Shown here one piece after another: positions 1 through 5,692 of a stretch of DNA of 6,546 nt; position 1 is the first letter of the stretch; each line of letters opens with the position of its first letter. The notes below the pieces were generated by a model, which was given only the letters and a program-made list of their open reading frames with translations, had not been told where the DNA came from and did not search any database. The stretch is taken from the NCBI GenBank assembly GCA_025455085.1, contig JALONF010000117.1, positions 1 through 6,546 of the forward strand, read 5' to 3'. Source of the stretch: Ignavibacteriaceae bacterium (GTDB lineage Bacteria > Bacteroidota > Ignavibacteria > Ignavibacteriales > Ignavibacteriaceae). The position numbers and the translations under genes were made by a program.

Positions 1-411
1 TTTATCCATCACTGGTCCGGTATCAACATATGAGATACATTCAAATTGCGGATCAACTTTTTTAAGTTCTTCCTCAAGTTCATCAAGCATAGCCCAGATA
101 ATTAAATGATAATCCTTTCCCCACGCATACCGGGATACTTTGCCTTTTGTTTCTTCATTTGAATATGAATACGGTGTGTAGTAATTAAGTCCGAGAGAAA
201 TAACAGATTTAGCTTCCGGGAGAATCTGTCTTACATCTTTTCGTCTCTCAAAGTTCTTCTTCATATAATCCATTCCAGCTTGAAAATTTTTATCAAGCCA
301 TTGCTGAAGATGCTCAGATTCATGCTTTAGGATATCAGCTTTTGCAAAACCAACTAAATCAAAACCAACTGCTTTAGCTTTAAGGATTACAATTTCATTA
401 GTTAGTTTCAT
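1..411 (-). CDS. queG: Epoxyqueuosine reductase QueG, N-terminal 137 residues (cut by left window edge)
   Basis: QueG is the cobalamin- and [4Fe-4S]-dependent cytoplasmic enzyme that reduces epoxyqueuosine to queuosine at the wobble base of GUN-anticodon tRNAs. My translation from the ATG at 409-411 gives an open frame to base 1. It shows the N-terminal cobalamin-binding domain (DUF1730 type): 'AVGFDLVGFAKAD' near residues 14-26, 'GMDYM' at 46-50, 'LGLNYY' at 73-78, 'VSRYAWGKDYH' at 92-102 and 'YVDTGPV' at 128-134. Asp130 in the last motif probably matches the catalytic Asp of characterised QueG proteins. The two ferredoxin-like cluster motifs and any HEAT-like tail lie outside the window; family members are usually above 300 residues. 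The start is firm because an in-frame TAG lies five codons upstream and no other start codon intervenes. The SD is weak. The gene follows the Rieske gene after 44 nt, so co-transcription is likely. Confidence 0.93.
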   Translation of the reverse strand, partial: MKLTNEIVILKAKAVGFDLVGFAKADILKHESEHLQQWLDKNFQAGMDYMKKNFERRKDVRQILPEAKSVISLGLNYYTPYSYSNEETKGKVSRYAWGKDYHLIIWAMLDELEEELKKVDPQFECISYVDTGPVMDK

Positions 412-455
412 TCTATCAGCTTTCTATTCCCTCTACTTTCATGGGAGGGTTAGGG

Positions 456-782
456 CTACCATCTTAAATTTTTTGGATGAACTTTAACGTATACCTGGCT
501 ATCTTTTATTTCGATAGGATACGAATCCAATCCATTACTTCCTGAATCTTTTTTCCCAGTTCGTAAATTAAACTTCCAGCCATGTGCCGGACAGACTACA
601 AATTCATCTTCAACAAATCCATCATAAATGAGATGTGACTGCTGATGAGGACAAATATTATTCAGAGCGAAAACTTCTGAATTGATTTTAAAAACAGCAA
701 TTTCAATATCATTAATTATAAACTTCCTGCCTTTAAATTCCTGCAGTTCATCCAGCTTACAGATATAATCAAAACCTTCCAT
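456..782 (-). CDS. Small Rieske [2Fe-2S] protein (NirD / Rieske ferredoxin-like)
   Basis: A single-domain Rieske protein of 108 residues from the start chosen here, probably a soluble electron-transfer ferredoxin. Numbered from this start, the cluster-binding motif is Cys44-Pro-His46, then 17 residues, then Cys64-x2-His67 ('CPAHGWKF'), the complete C-x-H...C-x2-H pattern. No signal peptide, membrane helix or oxygenase catalytic domain is present. I prefer the ATG at 780-782 because GGAAGAAGG ends 5 nt upstream and the codon sits 1 nt after the stop of the MBL gene (TGA-A-ATG), a classic coupled start. The family also normally begins shortly before the 'Y-I-C-K-L' strand. An upstream ATG at 813-815 gives 119 residues and a 32-nt overlap, with an SD-like GGGGAAGG about 11 nt away; it cannot be excluded. 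The redox partner is unknown. QueG downstream needs electrons, but a link is only inference. Confidence 0.88.
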   Translation of the reverse strand: MEGFDYICKLDELQEFKGRKFIINDIEIAVFKINSEVFALNNICPHQQSHLIYDGFVEDEFVVCPAHGWKFNLRTGKKDSGSNGLDSYPIEIKDSQVYVKVHPKNLRW

Positions 783-783
783 T

Positions 784-1635
784 TCAACCTTCTTCCAATG
801 ATGTAAATTTTGCATCAGCTAAATAACCTTCCCCAAATATTTTTATAGTTGCGGATGCAACATCAGGGTCGTGACCAAAAAACAATTTCCAGTTCTCACC
901 AACTGCCATCTTCAAATACTTTTTCTTCTCTTCCAATGTAACAAGCGGCTGAAGGTCATAACCCATTATATAAGGCAGTGGAATGTGCGAAACAAACGGC
1001 ATCAGGTCTGAACAAAACAAAATAGTATTACTGCCATCAGAAATTTTCACCATCTGCTGACCGAATGTATGTCCATTAATTACAACGAATTCAATTTCAT
1101 CATCGAACTTTGCATTTCCAATTATGAAGTTTAAGACTCCTTCCTCATATAATGGGATAAAATTTTCTTTGATGTAACTTCCTTTATCTCTATCCGAGGG
1201 ATTTCTTGCCCAATCAAAATTTTGTTTTTGTACAAAGTAGTTTGCATTTGGAAATGCTGGTTCAAGTTTACCATTAGCTAATACTGTTGAGCCGCCGGTA
1301 TGATCAAAATGAAGATGAGTAAGTATAACATCTGTTATATCTTCAGCTTTTAGTCCCTTTTGAGTAAGTGCTGAATTCATTGATCGGCTTTCATCAACCG
1401 CATAAATATTTCTCGACTTCTCATCCCATTTGCTGCCCATTCCTGTATCAATTAATATTTTTTTTGATTTACTTTCAAGCAGCAAATGGCGCGTTGCGAG
1501 TTTTACGCGATTGGTTTCATCCGGGAGATTAGTTCTTTGCCATAGTACTTTGGGAATAATTCCGAACATTGCTCCACCATCGAGTCCGAAAAATCCTGAT
1601 TCAATTATACTTAGTTTGTATTTACCAATTTTCAT
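784..1635 (-). CDS. MBL-fold metallo-hydrolase (lactonase/esterase-like, substrate unknown)
   Basis: A 283-residue metallo-beta-lactamase-fold hydrolase with a complete dinuclear metal site: His107, His109, Asp111 and His112 in 'THLHFDHTGG', His189 in 'GHTFGQQ', Asp210 in 'CSDL' and His255 in 'FGHD'. Asp64 in 'LIDTGMG' is the usual conserved N-terminal Asp. The layout resembles the AHL-lactonase and organophosphate-hydrolase-like branch, but this does not fix the substrate; lactone, ester or thioester cleavage are all possible. There is no signal peptide, so it is probably cytoplasmic. It is the first gene of a run with the Rieske gene (1 nt gap) and queG. No SD precedes the ATG at 1633-1635, and a promoter candidate ends about 11 nt upstream, so the message may have almost no leader. 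An intrinsic terminator just upstream separates it from the ferredoxin gene. Confidence 0.9.
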   Translation of the reverse strand: MKIGKYKLSIIESGFFGLDGGAMFGIIPKVLWQRTNLPDETNRVKLATRHLLLESKSKKILIDTGMGSKWDEKSRNIYAVDESRSMNSALTQKGLKAEDITDVILTHLHFDHTGGSTVLANGKLEPAFPNANYFVQKQNFDWARNPSDRDKGSYIKENFIPLYEEGVLNFIIGNAKFDDEIEFVVINGHTFGQQMVKISDGSNTILFCSDLMPFVSHIPLPYIMGYDLQPLVTLEEKKKYLKMAVGENWKLFFGHDPDVASATIKIFGEGYLADAKFTSLEEG

Positions 1636-1646
1636 TTGGAAAAAAT

Positions 1647-1675
1647 TTATTACGATATAAACTTTACTGCAGCAA
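1647..1675 (-). promoter_or_regulatory. Candidate promoter for the MBL-Rieske-queG run
   Basis: On the minus strand TTGCTG (1670-1675) and TAATAA (1647-1652) are exactly 17 nt apart. Transcription would start near 1640, about 5 nt before the MBL ATG, which agrees with the absence of an SD. The site lies downstream of the ferredoxin terminator, where a new promoter is needed. The -10 is only a moderate match, and AT-rich DNA gives such matches by chance. Confidence 0.35.
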
Positions 1676-1716
1676 ATTAAAAAAGAAAGGATTCAATTCA
1701 CAGAGGAGACTGGTTT

Positions 1717-1746
1717 AAAATGAAAAACCCCGACAAAGTCGGGGTT
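1717..1746 (-). terminator. Intrinsic terminator after the ferredoxin gene
   Basis: A perfect 9-bp inverted repeat, AACCCCGAC (1726-1734) and GTCGGGGTT (1738-1746), encloses a 3-nt loop. Read on the minus strand, the stem is followed directly by a T-rich run (TTTTTCATTTT, part of it inside the stem), the arrangement of a Rho-independent terminator. It lies 15 nt past the ferredoxin stop. On the plus strand no T-run follows the stem, so it acts in one direction only. Confidence 0.9.
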
Positions 1747-1761
1747 GAACAATGATCAATA

Positions 1762-2094
1762 TTACCTTCCCAATCCATCTAGATAATCTTTCCTGGCGAG
1801 AAGCTGTTCTTCTGTTTCAACGTGTTTCGGGTCGGGGACACAGCAGTCAACAGGACAAACAGCTGCACATTGTGGTTCATCGTGAAAGCCTTTACACTCC
1901 GTGCATTTATCAGGAACAATGTAGAAAAATTCTGAAGAGTAAAATCCAGTTGCTCCGGAAGGAGCTGCATCACCATCACCATAAGATTTACCAGATAATT
2001 CCCAGCTAACACCACCTTCATAAATTGCGGTATTCGGACATTCAGGTTCGCAAGCACCACAGTTAATGCATTCCTCAGTTATCATTATAGCCAT
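1762..2094 (-). CDS. 2[4Fe-4S] dicluster ferredoxin (Chlorobium/Bacteroidota type with enlarged central loop)
   Basis: A 110-residue cytoplasmic low-potential electron carrier. The first cluster motif is Cys9-x2-Cys12-x2-Cys15-x3-Cys19-Pro. The second is Cys64-x2-Cys67-x8-Cys76-x3-Cys80-Pro, with an extra Cys pair at 84-85. The 8-residue spacing 'CKGFHDEPQC' is the hallmark of Chlorobium and Allochromatium ferredoxins; by family rule Cys9/12/15 pair with Cys80, and Cys64/67/76 with Cys19. Unlike the roughly 60-residue classical form, it has a Gly/Ser/Asp-rich insert (about residues 27-58) between the motifs and a charged tail after residue 88. Both are known in ferredoxins of this bacterial group. 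The gene stands alone, with a strong SD and an intrinsic terminator behind it. Likely partners are pyruvate- or 2-oxoacid:ferredoxin oxidoreductases, but none is in view. Confidence 0.93.
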   Translation of the reverse strand: MAIMITEECINCGACEPECPNTAIYEGGVSWELSGKSYGDGDAAPSGATGFYSSEFFYIVPDKCTECKGFHDEPQCAAVCPVDCCVPDPKHVETEEQLLARKDYLDGLGR

Positions 2095-2101
2095 AATAGT
2101 A

Positions 2102-2107
2102 CTCCTT
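2102..2107 (-). promoter_or_regulatory. Strong ribosome binding site of the ferredoxin gene
   Basis: AAGGAG on the minus strand lies 7 nt before the ATG at 2092-2094. It fixes that ATG as the start over the in-frame ATG three codons later. It is the best SD in the window, which fits a highly expressed small redox protein. Confidence 0.8.
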
Positions 2108-2174
2108 TATGATTTAATTCTATTTTCAAATTTCCTTTTCTAACAAAGCTGACTAATTTCAGAAAAGTTCATCG

Positions 2175-2204
2175 GAAATTTATAAAAATTCCGCACCTCA
2201 TCAA
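2175..2204 (-). promoter_or_regulatory. Candidate ferredoxin promoter
   Basis: On the minus strand TTGATG (2199-2204) is followed after 16 nt by TAAATTTC (2175-2182). This resembles both a sigma-70 -10 and the Bacteroidota TAnnTTTG box with one mismatch. The start would be near 2169, giving a leader of about 75 nt. It is the best candidate in the 167-nt gap 2095-2261, and the match is modest. Confidence 0.3.
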
Positions 2205-2261
2205 GCCAAAATATGACCTGAGGGCTATTTAATAACACCTTTTTTTATTTATCGGTTAATT

Positions 2262-3104
2262 TTACGGCTTTTTCCCACTATAATCATTCTGAAGATAACG
2301 CAAAGCTAAATTTGTCATTTTCAGATTCTTCTCAATTGCAAATTTTTCTGCATTCTGAATATTGCCCGAATAGAACCTCCACCAAAGCAAAGTTCCAACC
2401 ATTAAGCCATCAAATACTCTATCTTCCATAAAAGCATTAATAGTAAGATAACCCCATAGTACATTCCAGCCAATAGAGATAAGTCCGCTAACATACTCAC
2501 CAGTATAGAATTGTCCTGCACCCGGGACAATTGACAAAAATTTTACCAGTTGAGGATTGTAAAGATCGTTATCCAGTGAATCACATATTTGTGAAAGCTG
2601 ATGACAATTTTCCAATTTCGAAAAATAGGAGGCTGCTTTTTTCCAGTCATCTGAAAAGATGTAAGCCCAACCACGCCAGTAATTTATTTCTTCTGAATTT
2701 TTCCTAAATCTTACATCGTTCTCAAGTGAATCCAGTAAAGCAAAAGCTCTTTGAGTTGTTCTCCGCAGTATGTTTACTTTAATTATTTCTATCCTTGATT
2801 CAAACACCTCATATTCCGTACTTGAATTTAATTCGGCTAAAGTAAAATGTTGGATTGCTTCTGAGAACTTTGCAGCTTCTTTATAACTTAATCCGATTAA
2901 AAGATTACTTTCAAAACTATAATTATCCCCTTCATAAAAAAATAACAGACGTTTGAATTCAGTAACCGCATCGAAATACTTTTCTTCTTCATATAATCTT
3001 TTTGCATAATTAAACTGTTCAGCAAATACATCCTGTGCGGACAAATTCGCTGTTGCAATCAGCACCATTAATACAATATATAATATTTTACTTACAGAAG
3101 TCAT
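2262..3104 (-). CDS. Exported TPR protein with C-terminal PGxGQxY membrane domain (DUF5683-like), paralogue 1
   Basis: A 280-residue protein with an N-terminal signal peptide (hydrophobic residues 7-19, likely cut after 'NLSA' before Gln24). TPR-like helical pairs lie at about 27-60, 64-97 and 137-165; 'AKRLYEEEKYFDAVTEF' and 'YWRGWAYIFSDDWKKAASY' show the TPR pattern. The C-terminal third has hydrophobic stretches at about 185-199, 204-224 and 232-246, with 'PGAGQFYTG' at 194-202 and 'FYSGNI' at 244-249. This resembles the small DUF5683-type domain of Bacteroidota. The neighbouring protein at 3088-3933 repeats the same layout. The gene starts inside the end of that neighbour (17-nt overlap) and has no SD, so translation is probably coupled. 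No clear terminator follows its stop. The function is unknown; an envelope scaffold or assembly role with the YidD-domain protein is inference. Confidence 0.8.
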   Translation of the reverse strand: MTSVSKILYIVLMVLIATANLSAQDVFAEQFNYAKRLYEEEKYFDAVTEFKRLLFFYEGDNYSFESNLLIGLSYKEAAKFSEAIQHFTLAELNSSTEYEVFESRIEIIKVNILRRTTQRAFALLDSLENDVRFRKNSEEINYWRGWAYIFSDDWKKAASYFSKLENCHQLSQICDSLDNDLYNPQLVKFLSIVPGAGQFYTGEYVSGLISIGWNVLWGYLTINAFMEDRVFDGLMVGTLLWWRFYSGNIQNAEKFAIEKNLKMTNLALRYLQNDYSGKKP

Positions 3105-3933
3105 ACTCGGGTAAAAAATAATTTCGTTGCTTAAGAAAAAATTTTAATCCGTCATTAAATTCAAAATCAATTCTGGCATTAAATATCTGTGCAGATGCGA
3201 CTGAACCATAAATATTTCCAGCATAGAAGAAAGCACCAAGTCCGGTAAATATCCAGGCTCGTGTGTTATGATCAGCATTAAAATTATCATAAGCCAGGAA
3301 AGCAAATAAACTTGTTACAACCAATGCCGTGATACCATCACCCCATTCACTGACATACATTTTACCGCTGCCGGGAATAATTGCGGAAAGAACTCCTGCA
3401 AGTGCAGGACTTTTATACTTTGGTTCAACTTTATAGTCATAGAATGCCAAGACTGAATTCCGTTCATCTTCATCAAAAGGAGAAATGAATTTTTCTTCAG
3501 GAATATTAAACTCATCATCATAGAGCATCGAGATAGTGGTTAGCCTGCAGAAACTTTTTAACTGAAAAGAGTCTAATGAGGAAATGCTTGTATCCTTAAT
3601 CATCTGAGGTTCAATTAGTAACTTATTTTTCAAAGAAAGTAAATAAGCATCCGGATAGAAAATTGACTTATGATTAACTCCTTTAAAAATTTCATTCGAT
3701 TTCTGAAAAAGTCCAAGCTCTGAATACCCTAACATCACTTTAAACTCAGTTGTATCATTATCAAGATTCTGATTGAGGAAATCATATTGTTCGATAGCCC
3801 GAAGGTAATCTCCCTCGCAAAAAAGATAGTCGGCAAATTTTTTTATGTTTTCAGGCGAATGAAAATCAAATGCAAGTGATTGAGAAAAAACAGGAAGCGG
3901 AATTAAAAAAATTATTGTTAATATGGTTCTCAT
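3088..3933 (-). CDS. Exported TPR protein with C-terminal PGxGxxY membrane domain, paralogue 2
   Basis: A 281-residue protein with a clear signal peptide (residues 1-17, likely cut after 'VFS' before Gln18). Weak TPR-like pairs lie at about 29-56 ('FADYLFCEGDYLRAIEQY') and 62-90. The middle part, about 95-170, has no recognisable motif. The C-terminal region has hydrophobic segments at about 176-193, 199-219 and 226-246, with 'IPGSGKMY' at 186-193 and 'FYAGNIYGS' at 236-244. The distance from PGxG to GN is 52 residues here and 53 in the protein at 2262-3104, so the two are paralogous in this domain. Its ATG overlaps the TGA of the YidD-domain gene (ATGA) and lacks an SD, which points to coupled translation. 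It is not recognised as any characterised family, and no catalytic motif is visible. Confidence 0.8.
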   Translation of the reverse strand: MRTILTIIFLIPLPVFSQSLAFDFHSPENIKKFADYLFCEGDYLRAIEQYDFLNQNLDNDTTEFKVMLGYSELGLFQKSNEIFKGVNHKSIFYPDAYLLSLKNKLLIEPQMIKDTSISSLDSFQLKSFCRLTTISMLYDDEFNIPEEKFISPFDEDERNSVLAFYDYKVEPKYKSPALAGVLSAIIPGSGKMYVSEWGDGITALVVTSLFAFLAYDNFNADHNTRAWIFTGLGAFFYAGNIYGSVASAQIFNARIDFEFNDGLKFFLKQRNYFLPEYDFCK

Positions 3934-4391
3934 TCATCATCAACAATGAATGAAGGAGGCAGATAATTAATTCTTCCCTGATTTAAAGTATAATTATGCG
4001 GCGGATCATAAAAATGACCCGAACTGACTATTGGATAATGATCATGCCCCTTTGCCAAATTCATATCACGCGTAAATCGATCAAAGAACATCAACGAAGC
4101 CTGGAAAATATTCGTCTCTTTTGCTGATTGTAAAAGAAAAGAAGAGCACGATGGTCTGAACGGACAGTTCTCTCCATCAACATCTGAAATAAAAAACCAG
4201 TAAGCATTTGCTAATGATTTAGCTAAAAACTCTCCGGCGTTATCAGATTCAAAAGAATAGTTTCTCTTCTTATCATGAATTTGCTTTTCGTAGGAAACAT
4301 CTGCCTTTTGCCATTTGAGTTTTTCAATCTGACAAAAAGAAGATGAAATGAACAATGCTGATAATAGAAATATCGTCAGCTTATTTTGCAT
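3930..4391 (-). CDS. Exported YidD-domain protein
   Basis: A 153-residue protein whose middle matches the YidD family (membrane protein insertion efficiency factor, the small partner of YidC). 'NCPFRPSCSSF' (75-85) aligns with the family core C-R-F-x-P-T-C-S-S-Y, giving Cys76 and Cys82. The preceding 'YWFFIS' matches the YidD 'YQRLIS' helix end. 'IFQASLMFFDRFTRD' (95-109) matches the 'GSW...KR' helix, and 'YDPP' (128-131) matches the terminal 'DDPVP'. The usual Cys-His-Pro after that helix is not present. Classical YidD is about 70-90 residues and cytoplasmic, whereas this protein starts with a signal peptide (hydrophobic 5-19, likely cut between Cys20 and Gln21), so the domain would lie outside the cytoplasm. 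It overlaps the acyl-CoA dehydrogenase stop by 11 nt and the next gene by 4 nt. Family membership is fairly secure; the function in this setting is unknown. Confidence 0.78.
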   Translation of the reverse strand: MQNKLTIFLLSALFISSSFCQIEKLKWQKADVSYEKQIHDKKRNYSFESDNAGEFLAKSLANAYWFFISDVDGENCPFRPSCSSFLLQSAKETNIFQASLMFFDRFTRDMNLAKGHDHYPIVSSGHFYDPPHNYTLNQGRINYLPPSFIVDDE

Positions 4392-5526
4392 CGAGCAGTG
4401 ACCTTGCTATCACAATTCTCTGAATCTCAGAAGTGCCTTCATAAATTTCTGTAATCTTTGCATCGCGAAGATATCTTTCAACCAAATATTCACGCACATA
4501 ACCATAGCCGCCGTGCACCTGAATTGCTTCAAGCGCACATTCAACTGCAATCTTTGAAGCGTACAATTTTGCCATAGCGGCCTCTGCAAAATATTTTTTG
4601 TGTGCATCCTTCAACGCTGCTGCTTTAAACGTTAATAACTTTGCAGCATCAAGCTTCATAGCCATATCTGCCAGCTTAAATTGTATTGCTTGAAGATTAG
4701 CTATCTCTTTGCCAAATGCTTTTCTCTCTTTTGAATATTTGAGTGCTGCTTCCAACGAAGCTTCTGCAATTCCAAGTGCCTGCGAAGCAATTCCTATCCT
4801 GCCGCCGTTCAAGGTGTTCATTGCAAAGTTAAAACCTTTGCCTTCTTCCCAAACAATATTTTCTTTCGGTACTCTGCAATTCTCGAATGTTAATGAGCAA
4901 GTATCGGAACTTCTTATACCAAGCTTATCTTCTTTTTTTCCATGTCCAAAACCGGGCGTTCCTTTCTCAACCAAAAAAGTTGAAATTCCTTTGTGTCCTT
5001 TTTCTTTATCTGTAGTTGCCATAACAAGATAGTAATCAGCGGTGGTTCCATTAGTAATCCAATTCTTCATTCCGTTAAGAATGAAATAATCTCCATCTCT
5101 ATCTGCCATTGTGTGCTGCTGTGTTGCATCACTACCTGCTTCGGGTTCAGAGAGAGCAAATGCTCCAAGCTTTTCACCTTTTGCAAGCGGGACTAAATAT
5201 TTTTGCTTAATAAAATCTGATCCATATTGCTCAAGTCCCCAACAGACGAGTGAGTTATTCACAGACATTATTACTCCAACACTTGCATCTACTTTAGATA
5301 TCTCAATCATCGCAAGTACGTAGCTGATCGTATCCATACCGGCGCCGCCGTGCTCAGGTGCTGCCATCATGCCCATAAACCCGAGCTCTCCCATTTTCTT
5401 GATTATATCGTATGGGAATTCTGCTTTTATGTCACGGTCAACTGCTGAAGGAGCTATTTCGTTTTGAGCGAAATCACGAGCAGATTCCTGGATCATTAAC
5501 TGTTCTTCTGTAAAATCAAAATTCAT
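4381..5526 (-). CDS. Acyl-CoA dehydrogenase (short/branched-chain type)
   Basis: A full-length 381-residue FAD flavoenzyme that introduces the C2-C3 double bond into acyl-CoA during beta-oxidation or branched-chain amino acid breakdown, passing electrons to ETF. The visible order is: N-terminal helical domain (1-120), 'FALSEPEAGSDA' (123-134) and 'WITNG' (156-160) of the FAD/substrate beta domain, 'GGRIGIASQALG' (241-252), 'ERKAFGKEI' (267-275), 'QVHGGYGY' (336-343), and 'IYEGTSEIQR' (361-370) with the likely catalytic base Glu363. This Glu position is that of short-chain and butyryl-CoA dehydrogenases, but chain length cannot be set from sequence alone. It leads a four-gene overlapping operon, though the genes that follow are envelope proteins with no metabolic link. 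A weak SD (GGGG, 6 nt before ATG) and a good upstream promoter candidate are present. No ETF genes are in view. Confidence 0.95.
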   Translation of the reverse strand: MNFDFTEEQLMIQESARDFAQNEIAPSAVDRDIKAEFPYDIIKKMGELGFMGMMAAPEHGGAGMDTISYVLAMIEISKVDASVGVIMSVNNSLVCWGLEQYGSDFIKQKYLVPLAKGEKLGAFALSEPEAGSDATQQHTMADRDGDYFILNGMKNWITNGTTADYYLVMATTDKEKGHKGISTFLVEKGTPGFGHGKKEDKLGIRSSDTCSLTFENCRVPKENIVWEEGKGFNFAMNTLNGGRIGIASQALGIAEASLEAALKYSKERKAFGKEIANLQAIQFKLADMAMKLDAAKLLTFKAAALKDAHKKYFAEAAMAKLYASKIAVECALEAIQVHGGYGYVREYLVERYLRDAKITEIYEGTSEIQRIVIARSLLDAK

Positions 5527-5582
5527 TTTATACCCCGTTAATTTTTATTTGATAAGCTAGATGCATTTTGGAGATGAATTAT

Positions 5583-5611
5583 TTTCCACTTTAAAAATAG
5601 TGTAATATAAA
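5583..5611 (+). promoter_or_regulatory. Alternative upstream promoter candidate for rlmN
   Basis: TTTCCA (5583-5588), 17 nt, then TATAAA (5606-5611). It would start rlmN transcription near 5618 and give a leader of about 75 nt. It overlaps the opposite-facing acyl-CoA dehydrogenase promoter candidate, so at most one of the two could be occupied at a time. The -35 match is weaker than in the 5658-5688 candidate. Confidence 0.25.
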
Positions 5612-5622
5612 ATCTTAGACAA
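5594..5622 (-). promoter_or_regulatory. Promoter candidate for the acyl-CoA dehydrogenase operon
   Basis: On the minus strand TTGTCT (5617-5622) and TATTTT (5594-5599) are separated by exactly 17 nt, and the -10 continues as TATTTTTA. Transcription would start near 5587, leaving a leader of about 60 nt. The nearly identical layout of the rlmN candidate, facing the other way, strengthens this call. Confidence 0.5.
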
Positions 5623-5657
5623 CGAATTTTAAAAAGATTACTCACTTCTCAACTGTA

Positions 5658-5688
5658 TTGTCAAACGGAAATAGATAGACTATTTTTG
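5658..5688 (+). promoter_or_regulatory. Promoter candidate for rlmN
   Basis: TTGTCA (5658-5663) and TATTTT (5681-5686) are exactly 17 nt apart. TATTTTTG (5681-5688) is also a perfect fit to the Bacteroidota -7 box TAnnTTTG, with TTG 20 nt upstream. The predicted transcription start, about 5693, coincides with the GTG start codon, implying a leaderless message. Confidence 0.5.
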
Positions 5689-5692
5689 GATT

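Noticed and set aside
429..449. Short inverted repeat CCCTC/GAGGG in the gap before queG
   Set aside because: Only 5 bp of stem with an 11-nt loop and no T-run; too weak to call a terminator or riboswitch.
1752..2009. Plus-strand open frame of 85 codons opposite the ferredoxin
   Set aside because: Lies antisense to a clearly real ferredoxin with all its cysteines; its His-rich end is a reverse reading of the Gly/Asp-rich loop codons, and no SD is visible.
2215..2261. Poly-T stretch on the plus strand near 2240 as a terminator
   Set aside because: No stable stem precedes it in either direction; the nearby CCG copies are direct rather than inverted.
4329..4391. Possible lipoprotein signal at Cys20 of the YidD-domain protein
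   Set aside because: The residue before Cys is Phe, which does not fit the lipobox; cleavage between Cys20 and Gln21 by signal peptidase I is more likely.
4709..5323. Three plus-strand open frames opposite the acyl-CoA dehydrogenase
   Set aside because: They overlap each other and are antisense to a full-length, motif-complete enzyme; compositions rich in Ser, Cys and Pro look like shadow readings.
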